From NCBI GenBank assembly GCA_944325495.1, contig CALVAD010000005.1, positions 1 through 64,000 on the forward strand: a DNA stretch of 64,000 nt, given 5' to 3'. This document shows positions 6,280 to 15,999 of this stretch, one piece after another (positions within the stretch are counted from its first letter, which is position 1; every line of letters starts with the position of its first letter). A program made the position numbers and the translations under genes. The notes below the pieces were generated by a model. It saw nothing but the letters and a program-made list of their open reading frames with translations. It did not search any database and had not been told where the DNA came from. Origin of the DNA: an uncultured Bacteroidales bacterium (GTDB taxonomy: Bacteria; Bacteroidota; Bacteroidia; Bacteroidales; UBA932).

Positions 6280-8166
6280 ATGCCCGACACGACGATACAG
6301 CCCAGGAAGAAGCGCGACAGGATAGGGGTCATACTCTATCTTGCCTACTTCGTGATGCTGCTCGGCGCGGTGCTGATCATCGTGCGAGTCGTCTGGCTTC
6401 AGGTCCTGTTCCGCCCGCAGCCCGAAATCGCCGAGAAGCTGACCCCGAGCGTCACGGCCAGGTCCATAGAGCCTCAGAGAGGCAGGATCCTCGACTGCGA
6501 AGGACGCCTCCTGGCAATCTCCTGCCCCGAATACCAGATCTACATGGACTGCACCGTGCGCAAGGACACCAACACCCCGGAGCAGGAGAAGGAATGGCTG
6601 AACAAGGCCCGCGAACTCTCCCGGGGGCTCGCGAGGGAGTTCCCCGGAACGACGGCCGACCAGTTCTACAGACTCATACTCACGAACCGCAACAACGAGA
6701 GCAGGCCGGGCAGGAAATATGTCAGGATAGGGCATCCGGTCGACCGCCCGACCTTCAGGCGCATACTCGCCCTGCCCCTGTTCCGCGAAGGCCGCTACTA
6801 CAGCGGAGTGCAGTACGAGCAGGAGAACGTGCGCGAATATCCCTACGGCACGCTCGCCCGCAGGACCATAGGCTTCGTGCGCAACAACAAGTCCCCCGTC
6901 AGGAACACCCACATAGGGCTCGAAGGCAAGTTCGACTATGAACTGCACGGCGAGGAGGGTCTCGAATACCTCAGGGAGACCGACCAGGGCACGGTGCGCA
7001 ACAGCGACAGCACCATAGTCAGGGCCGTGGACGGCAACGACCTGCGCACCACGTTGAACATCGACTACCAGGAAATAGCCGACATGGCGCTGCGCGAGCA
7101 GATAGAGCCGGAGGAGGCCATCGAAGGCGCCTGCCTCGTGCTGATGGAGACCGAGACCGGAGCCATACGCGCCATGGTGAACCTGCTGCGCGAGGGCGAG
7201 GAGCATGACGGCGACTTCGCCGAAATACAGAACCTCGCGATAGGCCGCAAGAACGAGCCCGGTTCGGTGTTCAAGACCGTCACCCTGACGTCGCTGCTCA
7301 ACGACGGCTTCATCAGCAGTCTGGAAGAGACGCTTCCGGCGACCGACGGCCGCGTGCCGGGCACCTCCATAAGGGACAGCCACATCCCCGACTTCGCACG
7401 CGAGCATGACACCGACAGGATTTCGGTCATCGACGGCTTCAAGATATCCTCCAACTATGTATTCGCGCGGCTCGCGGTCGACAACTACGCCAACAACAGC
7501 CGCGGAGACCTCACCGGAAGATTTCTCTCGAACCTCTACACCTACAAGCTCGGCGAAGCCTTCGACTTCGACCTCGACGGCATGCTCACCCCGACCATAC
7601 CCAGCCCGGAGACGCGATACTGGACCGACACCGACCTCGGCTCCATAGCCTACGGCTACAGCACCAGCATGACCCCCATCCACATCCTGACCTTCTACAA
7701 CGCCATAGCCAACAAGGGAAGGATGATGAAGCCCTATCTGGTCGAGGACATAGAAAGCGGAGGCAGGACGATACGCCGCCGCGGACCTTCGACCCTCAAC
7801 GCCGCGATATGCTCGCGCGCGGTGGCCGACACGGTGACCCGCGCCCTCAAGGCGGTGACCGAGGAAGGCACGGCGCGGCGGCTGCGCGGAGCGAAATGCA
7901 GCGTGGCCGGCAAGACCGGCACTTCGTTCGGAACCTACGACGACGGCAGGTACGCCGACGAATACGGAAGACGCAAATACCAGGGCACCTTCGTCGGGTT
8001 CTTCCCGGCCGACGCCCCGAAATACTCGATAATCTGCACCGTCTACTCCAAGCCCACCTCGAAGAGCTTCCAGGGAGGAGGCATCCCGGCACGCACGGTC
8101 AGGACGGTGATAGACAGACTTTACAACATTGACCTCGACCTTTCGGAAAGCGGAGACAGGAAATGA
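6280..8166 (+). CDS. ftsI: FtsI, septal peptidoglycan transpeptidase (class B PBP)
   Basis: This 628-residue class B penicillin-binding protein cross-links septal peptidoglycan in the periplasm. It has a cytoplasmic start, one membrane anchor (about 14-38), a dimerisation domain starting near the EPQRGRI motif, and a transpeptidase domain. All three active-site motifs are visible: SVFK (Ser329, Lys332), SSN (390-392) and KTG (545-547). It ends about 80 residues after KTG with no PASTA domain. It overlaps murE by ATGA. Beta-lactams would be expected to acylate Ser329. Confidence 0.95.
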   Translation: MPDTTIQPRKKRDRIGVILYLAYFVMLLGAVLIIVRVVWLQVLFRPQPEIAEKLTPSVTARSIEPQRGRILDCEGRLLAISCPEYQIYMDCTVRKDTNTPEQEKEWLNKARELSRGLAREFPGTTADQFYRLILTNRNNESRPGRKYVRIGHPVDRPTFRRILALPLFREGRYYSGVQYEQENVREYPYGTLARRTIGFVRNNKSPVRNTHIGLEGKFDYELHGEEGLEYLRETDQGTVRNSDSTIVRAVDGNDLRTTLNIDYQEIADMALREQIEPEEAIEGACLVLMETETGAIRAMVNLLREGEEHDGDFAEIQNLAIGRKNEPGSVFKTVTLTSLLNDGFISSLEETLPATDGRVPGTSIRDSHIPDFAREHDTDRISVIDGFKISSNYVFARLAVDNYANNSRGDLTGRFLSNLYTYKLGEAFDFDLDGMLTPTIPSPETRYWTDTDLGSIAYGYSTSMTPIHILTFYNAIANKGRMMKPYLVEDIESGGRTIRRRGPSTLNAAICSRAVADTVTRALKAVTEEGTARRLRGAKCSVAGKTGTSFGTYDDGRYADEYGRRKYQGTFVGFFPADAPKYSIICTVYSKPTSKSFQGGGIPARTVRTVIDRLYNIDLDLSESGDRK

Positions 8167-9650
8167 AACTTGAGAACATAATACGGAACTGCGGGACACT
8201 GGAGCTGCACGGCGACGCCGGCGCGGAAATAAACTCCGTGACCAACGACTCCCGCAGGGCGGCGCCCGGATGCCTGTTCATAGCGGTGAACGGCTGCGGC
8301 AATGACGGAAGGGCCTACATCCCGGCCGCCGTCGCCGCCGGAGCGTCGGCTGTCATGTACGAAGCTCCCGCGCAAGATGACGCCGCGGCGGAAGCGGTGG
8401 CGGGAATCCCCGGAAACATCATACGCATCACCGTCAGCGACAGCAGGAGAGCCGTCGCCATGGCGGCGGACAGCTTCTACGGCCACCCGAGCGGCAGGCT
8501 CCGCCTCGTGGGCGTCACGGGCACCAACGGCAAGACCACGGTCGCCACGCTGCTCTACGAGATGTTCAGGAATCTCGGTCACGAATGCGGACTGATGTCC
8601 ACTATCGCGAACTACATCGGCCCCCGCAGACTGGAGACCGCCAACACGACTTCCGACCCGGTGACGATCAACTCGCTGCTCGCGCAGATGGTGGAGGCAG
8701 GATGCAGCCACTGCTTCATGGAGGTCAGCTCCATAGGCGTGGACCAGCACCGCATCGACGGTCTGGAGTTCGCCGCGGGCGTCTTCACCAACCTGACCCA
8801 CGACCACCTCGACTACCACGGAAGCTTCGCCGCCTACCTGCGCTGCAAGCAGATGTTCTTCGACATGCTGCCGAAGAAGGCGTTCGCGATCACCAACGCC
8901 GACGACAGGAACGGCCGCGTCATGGTGCAGAACACGAAGGCCCGGGTGATGGAATATTCCTGCCGCAGCATCGCCGACCACAGCTGCAAGGTGATGGAGC
9001 AGACGATCGAAGGCATGCTGCTGAACATCGACGGCCATGAGGTATGGACCATGCTCACAGGGACGCACAACGCCTATAACCTGCTGGCCATATACTGCAC
9101 GGCGCTCGCCCTCGGCAGCCCGGAAGACGAAGTCCTGCTGGCGCTGTCGCGGCTGAAGCCCGTGAAGGGACGGCTCGAAACCCTGCCGGGCCCCGCCGGC
9201 TCCGGAATAAGCGTGGTCATCGACTACGCCCACACCCCAGACGCGCTGGAGAACGTGCTCAGGACCCTCAAGGAAATAGATCCGCGGAGACCGCTGATGT
9301 GCGTCTTCGGCTGCGGAGGCGACCGCGACCGGACCAAAAGGCCGGAAATGGGGGCCGTGGCGGCGAAATATGCCGACCGCATCGTGCTGACCTCCGACAA
9401 CAGCCGCAGCGAAAGCACCGATGACATCATGTCGGAAATACGCGCGGGCATACCGGCCGGAGCGCTTTCCCGGACGCTGTGCATCGCTGACAGAAAGGAG
9501 GCCATACGCACGGCGCTCATGCTTGCGCAGGGCGGCGCCACGGTGCTTCTTGCCGGCAAGGGTCACGAGACCTACCAGATAACTGGCCGGGAAAAGAGGC
9601 ATTTCGACGAAAGGGAGATAGTAGATGAAATTTTCAAAAGCTGGAAGTAA
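8163..9650 (+). CDS. murE: MurE, UDP-MurNAc-tripeptide synthetase
   Basis: This 495-residue cytoplasmic Mur ligase adds the third peptide residue to UDP-MurNAc-Ala-Glu using ATP. The P-loop is GTNGKTT (120-126). The residue-3 recognition motif reads DNSR (412-415) where diaminopimelate-type enzymes have DNPR. Asn413 and Arg415 are kept, so meso-diaminopimelate is still the likely substrate, but the proline is replaced by serine. All three Mur domains are present and length is normal. The TAA is followed directly by the ATG of mraY. Confidence 0.95.
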   Translation: MKLENIIRNCGTLELHGDAGAEINSVTNDSRRAAPGCLFIAVNGCGNDGRAYIPAAVAAGASAVMYEAPAQDDAAAEAVAGIPGNIIRITVSDSRRAVAMAADSFYGHPSGRLRLVGVTGTNGKTTVATLLYEMFRNLGHECGLMSTIANYIGPRRLETANTTSDPVTINSLLAQMVEAGCSHCFMEVSSIGVDQHRIDGLEFAAGVFTNLTHDHLDYHGSFAAYLRCKQMFFDMLPKKAFAITNADDRNGRVMVQNTKARVMEYSCRSIADHSCKVMEQTIEGMLLNIDGHEVWTMLTGTHNAYNLLAIYCTALALGSPEDEVLLALSRLKPVKGRLETLPGPAGSGISVVIDYAHTPDALENVLRTLKEIDPRRPLMCVFGCGGDRDRTKRPEMGAVAAKYADRIVLTSDNSRSESTDDIMSEIRAGIPAGALSRTLCIADRKEAIRTALMLAQGGATVLLAGKGHETYQITGREKRHFDEREIVDEIFKSWK

Positions 9651-10808
9651 ATGCTGTATCACCTCATAGACTGGCTCGAAGGCCTGGGGCTCAACATCCC
9701 CGGGTCCGGCCTCATGCACTACCTGTCATTCAGGGCGCTGCTCGCCGCCGTGCTGAGCATGCTCATAGCCTTCTTCGCGGGAAAGAGAATCATATCATGG
9801 CTGCAGCGCAGGCAGATAGGAGAGACCATACGCGATCTCGGGCTCGAAGGACAGATGCAGAAGAAGGGCACCCCCACGATGGGAGGCGTCATCATAATCC
9901 TGTCGCTGCTCGGCTCGGTGCTGCTCGTATGCCGGCTCGACAGCATCTACACGCTGCTGCTGATACTGACCACGATATGGTGCGGCGCCATAGGCTTCAC
10001 CGACGACTACATCAAGGTGTTCAAGCACCGCAAGGAAGGAATGAGCGAGAAAGGCAAGCTCGTGCTCCAGTTCGGTCTCGGGCTCGTCATCGCGCTGACC
10101 GTCTGCCTGAGCCCCGACATACCCACCGAGAGGCTCGTGACCACGATTCCCTTCGTCAAGGCCCATGAGTTCGACTACTCGTGGCTCTCGCCTTTCAGCG
10201 GGCAGCTCGGAGTCTACACCTCCTGGGGCCTGTACATGATAATGATCATCCTCGTGATACTCGCCTGCTCCAACGGCACCAACCTGACCGACGGCATGGA
10301 CGGCCTGTCCGCAGGCACCTCGGCCATAGTCGGCGTGGTGATAGGCGTGATGGCATGGCTCGGAGGCGACGCCCTCGACGCCAGGTACCTCAACATCATG
10401 TACATCCCCGGCTCGGGAGAGGTAGCCGTGTTCATGGCGGCGTTCGTGGGGGCCCTCATAGGCTTCCTGTGGTACAACACCTTCCCGGCCATGGTATTCA
10501 TGGGCGACACGGGCAGCCTCGCGATAGGCGGCATCATCGGAGTCAGCGCCGTGCTGATCCGCAAGGAGCTGATGCTCCCCATACTCTGCGGCATATTCCT
10601 CGTCGAAAGCCTGTCGGTGATCATCCAGAGGTCATGGTTCAAATACACGAAAAGGAAATACGGCGAAGGCAGGAGGGTCTTCCTGATGGCTCCCCTGCAC
10701 CACCACTATCAGAAGAAAGGCATCCCGGAGCCGCGCATAGTCACGCGCTTCTGGATAATAGGGATAATACTGGCAATCGGCACGCTTGCGTTGCTCAAAA
10801 TCAGATAG
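9651..10808 (+). CDS. mraY: MraY, phospho-MurNAc-pentapeptide translocase
   Basis: This polytopic membrane enzyme of 385 residues transfers phospho-MurNAc-pentapeptide from UDP to undecaprenyl phosphate, making lipid I. Family signatures are clear: KKGTPTMGG, the catalytic NLTDGMDGL, FPAMVFMGDTGSLAIGG, and the histidine motif PLHHHYQKKG near the C-terminus. Start and stop abut murE and lie 4 nt from murD, indicating one transcript and tight coupling. Confidence 0.96.
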   Translation: MLYHLIDWLEGLGLNIPGSGLMHYLSFRALLAAVLSMLIAFFAGKRIISWLQRRQIGETIRDLGLEGQMQKKGTPTMGGVIIILSLLGSVLLVCRLDSIYTLLLILTTIWCGAIGFTDDYIKVFKHRKEGMSEKGKLVLQFGLGLVIALTVCLSPDIPTERLVTTIPFVKAHEFDYSWLSPFSGQLGVYTSWGLYMIMIILVILACSNGTNLTDGMDGLSAGTSAIVGVVIGVMAWLGGDALDARYLNIMYIPGSGEVAVFMAAFVGALIGFLWYNTFPAMVFMGDTGSLAIGGIIGVSAVLIRKELMLPILCGIFLVESLSVIIQRSWFKYTKRKYGEGRRVFLMAPLHHHYQKKGIPEPRIVTRFWIIGIILAIGTLALLKIR

Positions 10809-10812
10809 CGTC

Positions 10813-12153
10813 ATGGCAAGAATGGTAATACTGGGCGGGGGTGAAAGCGGAGTGGGCTCCGCGGTGCTCGCCAAGGTCAAGGGCTTCGAGGTCTTCCTCT
10901 CTGACAGCGGAATGCTCAAGCCCGAATATGCGGAGACCCTCAGGAAATGGGACATTCCCTTCGAGGAGGGCGGCCACAGCAGGGAGCTGGTCCTGAACGC
11001 CGACGAGGTGGTCAAGAGCCCCGGCATACCTTCGACGGCGCCGATGGTGGAGGCGCTCGCCGCCCAGGGCACGCACATAATATCTGAGATAGAGTTCGCC
11101 GCCCGCTACGACGGCGCGAAGAAGATATGCGTGACCGGCTCCAACGGCAAGACCACTACGACCTCGCTCATACACTACCTGCTCTGCGAGGCCGGCCTGG
11201 ACGCGGGCCTCGGCGGCAACATCGGCAAGAGCTACGCGATGCAGGTGGCTACTGAGAAGCACGACTACTATGTGCTGGAAATCAGCAGTTTCCAGCTCGA
11301 CAACTGCTACGATTTCCGCCCCGACATCGCCGTGATCACCAACATCACCCCGGACCATCTCGACCGCTACGACCACGACATACAGAAATATGCCGCGGCG
11401 AAGTTCCGCCTCGTCCGCAACCTGCGGCCCGAGGACTGCTTCATCTTCGACTCGGACGACGCTATCACGATAGAGAACCTGAGCGACATAGTGCTCAAGG
11501 CCAGGATGCTGCCCTTCACTCAGAAAGGCGAGGTCGCGCAGGGAGCGTTCGTGCGCGGCGACAGCATGGTGCTGCGCTACGGCGACGACGAGACCGAAAT
11601 CTATCTTCAGGAACTGGCCCTCGGAGGCCGGCACAACCTCTACAACTCGATGGCGGCGGCCCTCGCGGCCAAGGCCACGGGCATCAGCAACGAGGTCATA
11701 CGCCGCAGCCTCAAGACCTTCAAGCCCATAGAGCACAGGCTGGAGCCGGTGCTCAGCGTGGGCGGAGTGCTCTATATCAACGATTCCAAGGCCACCAACG
11801 TCGATTCCGCGTGGTATGCGCTCGAATGCCAGACCAGACCCGTGGTCTGGATAGTCGGAGGCACCGACAAGGGCAACGACTACAGCGTGCTCGACAAGCT
11901 CGTGCATGACAAGGTCAAGGCCATAGTCTGCCTCGGCGTCGACAACTCCAAGATACACGCGGCCTTCGAGAGCATCGTAGGCTCCGCGCACATCTGCGAC
12001 TGCGACAGCGCCGAAGCCGCCGTAAAGGCGGCCGCCGGATTCGCAAGCTCGGGCGACGTGGTGCTGCTGAGCCCCTGCTGCGCCAGCTTCGACCTGTTCA
12101 GGAACTACGAAGACAGGGGCAGGCAGTTCAAGGAAGCCGTCAGAAGACTATAG
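10813..12153 (+). CDS. murD: MurD, UDP-MurNAc-L-alanine:D-glutamate ligase
   Basis: This is a 446-residue cytoplasmic ATP-dependent ligase. The N-terminal Rossmann motif VILGGGESGVGSA identifies the UDP-MurNAc-Ala site. The P-loop is GSNGKTTTTS, followed by NITPDHLDRY. ATG 10813 (MARMVILGGG) is preferred over an upstream in-frame ATG inside mraY because it starts right before the first beta strand. Length is normal. It is separated from ftsW by 12 nt. Confidence 0.96.
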   Translation: MARMVILGGGESGVGSAVLAKVKGFEVFLSDSGMLKPEYAETLRKWDIPFEEGGHSRELVLNADEVVKSPGIPSTAPMVEALAAQGTHIISEIEFAARYDGAKKICVTGSNGKTTTTSLIHYLLCEAGLDAGLGGNIGKSYAMQVATEKHDYYVLEISSFQLDNCYDFRPDIAVITNITPDHLDRYDHDIQKYAAAKFRLVRNLRPEDCFIFDSDDAITIENLSDIVLKARMLPFTQKGEVAQGAFVRGDSMVLRYGDDETEIYLQELALGGRHNLYNSMAAALAAKATGISNEVIRRSLKTFKPIEHRLEPVLSVGGVLYINDSKATNVDSAWYALECQTRPVVWIVGGTDKGNDYSVLDKLVHDKVKAIVCLGVDNSKIHAAFESIVGSAHICDCDSAEAAVKAAAGFASSGDVVLLSPCCASFDLFRNYEDRGRQFKEAVRRL

Positions 12154-12165
12154 AACCGGACAGAC

Positions 12166-13545
12166 ATGGCGACTAAGACCAGGAAATTCTCATTATGGAC
12201 ATTCGCGGACCGCTTCGAGGGAGACAAGGTGGTCTGGATAATCCTGCTCATGCTCTGCCTGATCTCGATAGTCTGCATGTTCTCCTCGACCTCGCGCCTG
12301 CTGAAGCCTGACACCACGAGGCTGGACCTCGTCAAGGAGCAGGCGATACTGGTGGCGGCCGGGCTCGGAATCATAATCCTGCTCTACAACATCAGGAACA
12401 TCAAGGTGTTCCGGTGGTGCAGCATGGTCTTCGGCTTCTCGGTACCCTTCCTGCTGCTGCTCATGCTCGACCTGCGGGTGGACACGCCCGTGGTCAAGGC
12501 CCTCTATATCAACGGAGCCTACCGCATACTTTCGGTCGGCGGGGTGCAGGTCCATGTGTTCGAAGTGGTCAAGGTGGCCATGGTGCTCTATCTGGCCTGG
12601 GCCCTGGACGCCTTCAAGAAGGGGGAGCTCAAGGGCTCAAGGCTCAGCCCGATCTGGAAGAAGATAATCTATATCTACGCCCCGTTCCTGATAATCTTCG
12701 TGATGATAATCCCGGGCGGCAACTCCAGCGCACTGTTCATCGGCGGGATAATGTTCCTCGTGATACTGCTCGGAGGCGGCAACTTCAAGGACCTGCTGGT
12801 GCTGTTCCTTGCCGGGCTCGCGATAATCGGGGTCTGCATAGGCATCTACCATGCTTCCGACAGGAAGTACATGGAGCGCATCGGCACCGCCATCTCAAGA
12901 GTCACCGACACGCACGACTGGGAGGCGCAGTTCCTCAAATCCAGACCCGGGAGCCGGGAATACCAGGACGCCATCGACAAGCTCCGGCAGCCCTACAGCG
13001 CCAAGATAGCCATCCACGAAGGCGGGCTCTTCGGCAAGGGTCCGGGCCAGAGCACCCAGAGATATGTGGTGCCCGACATCTCCGAAGACTACATGTACAG
13101 CTTCATAATAGAAGAATACGGACTTTTCGGAGGGATTCTCGTGATCTGTCTCTATGTATCCCTGCTCGCCAGGGGCTCTATCATAGTCAGAAACTGCGGG
13201 AAAGACCTCTATGCGAAGCTAAGCGTCGCGGGGCTCTGCCTGCTGATCAGCGGGCAGGCCTTCCTGCACATGTTCGTGAACGCCGACATCGGCCCGATGA
13301 CCGGCCAGACCCTGCCCATGATAAGCCACGGAGCCAGCGCGTTCCTGTGCTTCTGCGTGGCTTTCGGCGTGATACTTTCGTTCAGCCGCATCGCCGCGAG
13401 GCGCATAGAGAAGGAGACACGCGAGGCCGAACCTCTGATGGAGTCAAGGGACGAGCTCAGCGCGACCCTCGACGATCTCGACGCATTTGAATCAGGAAAA
13501 CTGGAAAACGATGACGAAATACAGGAAACTCAAGGCAATTATTAG
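12166..13545 (+). CDS. ftsW: FtsW, septal peptidoglycan glycosyltransferase (SEDS family)
   Basis: This 459-residue polytopic membrane protein of the FtsW/RodA/SpoVE family polymerises lipid II at the septum with FtsI as partner. Signatures are the FSSTSRL segment after the first helix, a LFGKGPGQS motif, the EYGLFGGILV segment, and the NADIGPMTGQTLPMISHG motif. A charged cytoplasmic tail of about 45 residues follows the last helix. Its 3' end overlaps the murG start, consistent with translational coupling. Confidence 0.95.
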   Translation: MATKTRKFSLWTFADRFEGDKVVWIILLMLCLISIVCMFSSTSRLLKPDTTRLDLVKEQAILVAAGLGIIILLYNIRNIKVFRWCSMVFGFSVPFLLLLMLDLRVDTPVVKALYINGAYRILSVGGVQVHVFEVVKVAMVLYLAWALDAFKKGELKGSRLSPIWKKIIYIYAPFLIIFVMIIPGGNSSALFIGGIMFLVILLGGGNFKDLLVLFLAGLAIIGVCIGIYHASDRKYMERIGTAISRVTDTHDWEAQFLKSRPGSREYQDAIDKLRQPYSAKIAIHEGGLFGKGPGQSTQRYVVPDISEDYMYSFIIEEYGLFGGILVICLYVSLLARGSIIVRNCGKDLYAKLSVAGLCLLISGQAFLHMFVNADIGPMTGQTLPMISHGASAFLCFCVAFGVILSFSRIAARRIEKETREAEPLMESRDELSATLDDLDAFESGKLENDDEIQETQGNY

Positions 13546-14641
13546 CGGCGGAGGCACCGGAGGGCACATTTTCCCGGCCATCTCGATCGCCGACAAGCTC
13601 AGGCAGCTGAATCCCGAGACGGACATACTCTTCGTCGGGGCGGAGGGCCGCATGGAGATGGAGAAGGTTCCGGCCGCAGGCTACAGAATCGTGGGCCTGC
13701 CCATCGCCGGCCTTCAGCGCAAACTCAGCTTCGCCAATCTGATCGCCAATCTCAAGCTCCCCTTCAAGCTCATGGAGAGCCAGAGCCGCGCCCGCACCAT
13801 ACTCGAGGAGTTCGAGCCGGACGTGGCCATAGGCGTAGGCGGATATGCCAGCGCGCCGCTGCTCAGGGAGGCCGAGCGCATGCACATCCCGACCCTGATC
13901 CAGGAGCAGAACAGCTACGCCGGCCTGACCAACAAGATGCTCGCCAAGCGGGTCGACAGCATCTGCGTGGCCTACGAGGGCATGGAGAGGTTCTTCCCGG
14001 CCGACAGGATAGTCCTGAGCGGCAATCCCATACGCGCCGGCATCCATCCCTGTTCGGACGCCGAACGCGCCGAGGGACTGGAGTTCTACGGCTTCACCGC
14101 AGGCCGCAGGCATCTGTTCGTCACCGGCGGCAGCCTCGGAAGCGGCACCCTCAACCTCGCGATGAAAAGCTGGATCGAGGCCGGATGTCCCGGCGGCGAG
14201 GACGTCGAGGTGCTGTGGCAGTGCGGGCGCTATTACAAGCAGGGCGTGGACGAATTCATGCACGGCCGCAGGCTGCCAAACATAAAATACACCGATTTCG
14301 TGGCGCGCATGGACCTCGCATACGCGATGGCCGACGTGCTGATCAGCCGCTCCGGCGCATCATCGATTTCGGAGATCTGCGCGGCGGGCAAGGCCGCGGT
14401 CTTCGTGCCCTCGCCCAATGTGGCCGAAGACCATCAGACCCACAACGCGATGGCCCTCGTGAAGCGCGGGGCGGCGCTGATGGTCAGGGACGACGAAGCC
14501 GCGCAGAAGCTGCTCCCCACCGCCCTGGACCTGATCCGCGACGGCGCGAGAATCGCGGAAATAGAAAAGAACGCCGCCGCGATGGCGCTTCCCGACGCGG
14601 CGCAGACCATAGCGGACGAAATCTACAGGATTGCAAGATGA
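13511..14641 (+). CDS. murG: MurG, lipid II synthase (GlcNAc transferase)
   Basis: This 376-residue peripheral membrane GT28 glycosyltransferase adds GlcNAc from UDP-GlcNAc to lipid I. The N-terminal glycine loop SGGGTGGHIFPA is diagnostic; IQEQNSYAG, VTGGSLGS and the acceptor region SRSGASSISEI also fit. ATG 13511 places the loop near residue 10; an in-frame ATG at 13487 is the alternative. Both overlap the ftsW end. The stop overlaps murC by ATGA. Confidence 0.95.
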   Translation: MTKYRKLKAIISGGGTGGHIFPAISIADKLRQLNPETDILFVGAEGRMEMEKVPAAGYRIVGLPIAGLQRKLSFANLIANLKLPFKLMESQSRARTILEEFEPDVAIGVGGYASAPLLREAERMHIPTLIQEQNSYAGLTNKMLAKRVDSICVAYEGMERFFPADRIVLSGNPIRAGIHPCSDAERAEGLEFYGFTAGRRHLFVTGGSLGSGTLNLAMKSWIEAGCPGGEDVEVLWQCGRYYKQGVDEFMHGRRLPNIKYTDFVARMDLAYAMADVLISRSGASSISEICAAGKAAVFVPSPNVAEDHQTHNAMALVKRGAALMVRDDEAAQKLLPTALDLIRDGARIAEIEKNAAAMALPDAAQTIADEIYRIAR

Positions 14642-15999
14642 GATACGGCAACATATACTTCATAGGAATAGGCGGCATAGGCATGAGCGCGATAGCCCGT
14701 TTCTGCAAATTCAAGGGCTGCAGCGTCTCGGGCTACGACCGCACGCCCTCCGAGCTCACGCGGCAGCTTGAAGCAGAGGGCATTCCCGTGCATTACCATG
14801 ACGACAGTTCCATGATTCCCGAAGACCGGGAGAACACCCTCGTGGTCTACACTCCGGCCGTCCCCGACGACTTCGGCGAGCTCGCATACGCGCGCGAGCA
14901 GGGCTACAAGGTCGTGAAGCGCTCGCGCATGCTCGGAGAGCTCACCCGCGGCGAGACATGCCTCGCGGTCGCCGGCACCCACGGCAAGACCACGACCTCG
15001 ACCATGATAGCCCACATCCTGACCGAAGGCGGTTCCGGCTGCTCGGCCTTCCTCGGCGGGATTTCCAGGAACTACGGCACCAACATGCTCGTGAGCGACA
15101 CCCCTACCGTGGTGGCGGAGGCCGACGAGTTCGACCGCTCCTTCCTGCAGCTGCATCCCGCGATCGCGGTGATCACGGCCATGGACGCCGACCATCTCGA
15201 CATATACGGAGACCTCGACCATGTGCGGCAGGCGTTCCGCGAGTTCGCCTCGCAGGTCAGCGAGACGCTGATTCTCAAATACGGACTGCCCATAGCCGCA
15301 GGCGAAGTGCAGGCGAAGATCTTCAGCTACCATTTCGACGATCCGGCGGCAGACTTCCATTCGGCGAACCTCAGGCTCGGCGACGACGGGCACTATACCT
15401 ACGACCTCGTGTACCCCGGCGGCACGCTCACCGACATCCGGGTGGGGGCGATAGGCTGGGTGAACGTGGAGAACAGCATAGCCGCGGCCGCCGCCTGCCT
15501 CTGCTACGGCATGGACGCGCAGAAGGTGCGGCACGCGATATCAAGCTTCGAAGGCGTGCGCAGAAGGCTGGAGGTGCATGTGAACCGTCCGGACGTCTGC
15601 TACATCGATGACTACGCCCACCATCCGGCGGAACTGCGCAGCGCGATCACTTCCGTGCGCCGGGTCTTCCCGGGCAGGAAGATCACGGGAATATTCCAGC
15701 CTCATCTCTATACGCGCACGCGGGACTTCGCGACCGGGTTCGCCGAAGCGCTGAGCCTGCTCGACAAGCTCGTCCTGCTCGACATCTACCCGGCGCGCGA
15801 GGAGCCGATCGAAGGCGTAAGCTCGGAAATGATATTCAAGGACGTGAAATGCGCCGAAAAGGTGCTGCTGCCCAAGGAGCGGCTCATGGACTATCTCGCC
15901 GGGGAGCGGCCCGACGTGCTGATGACCCTCGGGGCGGGCGACATCGACCGCTTCGTGCCCGCGATTACGGAAATGCTCGAAAAACGGCAGGCGTCATGA
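14638..15999 (+). CDS. murC: MurC, UDP-MurNAc:L-alanine ligase
   Basis: This 453-residue cytoplasmic ligase starts peptide-stem assembly. Motifs are FIGIGGIGMSA at the N-terminus, the P-loop GTHGKTTTST, EADEFDRSFL, DADHLDIYGD and DDYAHHPAE. The long open frame begins upstream inside murG, but ATG 14638 matches the family start exactly. It has ATGA overlaps at both ends. It completes the Mur ligases of this cluster; murF is not in the window. Confidence 0.96.
   Translation: MRYGNIYFIGIGGIGMSAIARFCKFKGCSVSGYDRTPSELTRQLEAEGIPVHYHDDSSMIPEDRENTLVVYTPAVPDDFGELAYAREQGYKVVKRSRMLGELTRGETCLAVAGTHGKTTTSTMIAHILTEGGSGCSAFLGGISRNYGTNMLVSDTPTVVAEADEFDRSFLQLHPAIAVITAMDADHLDIYGDLDHVRQAFREFASQVSETLILKYGLPIAAGEVQAKIFSYHFDDPAADFHSANLRLGDDGHYTYDLVYPGGTLTDIRVGAIGWVNVENSIAAAAACLCYGMDAQKVRHAISSFEGVRRRLEVHVNRPDVCYIDDYAHHPAELRSAITSVRRVFPGRKITGIFQPHLYTRTRDFATGFAEALSLLDKLVLLDIYPAREEPIEGVSSEMIFKDVKCAEKVLLPKERLMDYLAGERPDVLMTLGAGDIDRFVPAITEMLEKRQAS

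Noticed and set aside
5641..8199. 852-codon open frame on the minus strand across rsmH-ftsL-ftsI
   Set aside because: It is antisense to clear rsmH, ftsL and ftsI and its translation is a biased mix rich in Arg, Val, Gly and His. High GC content keeps stops rare in such frames.
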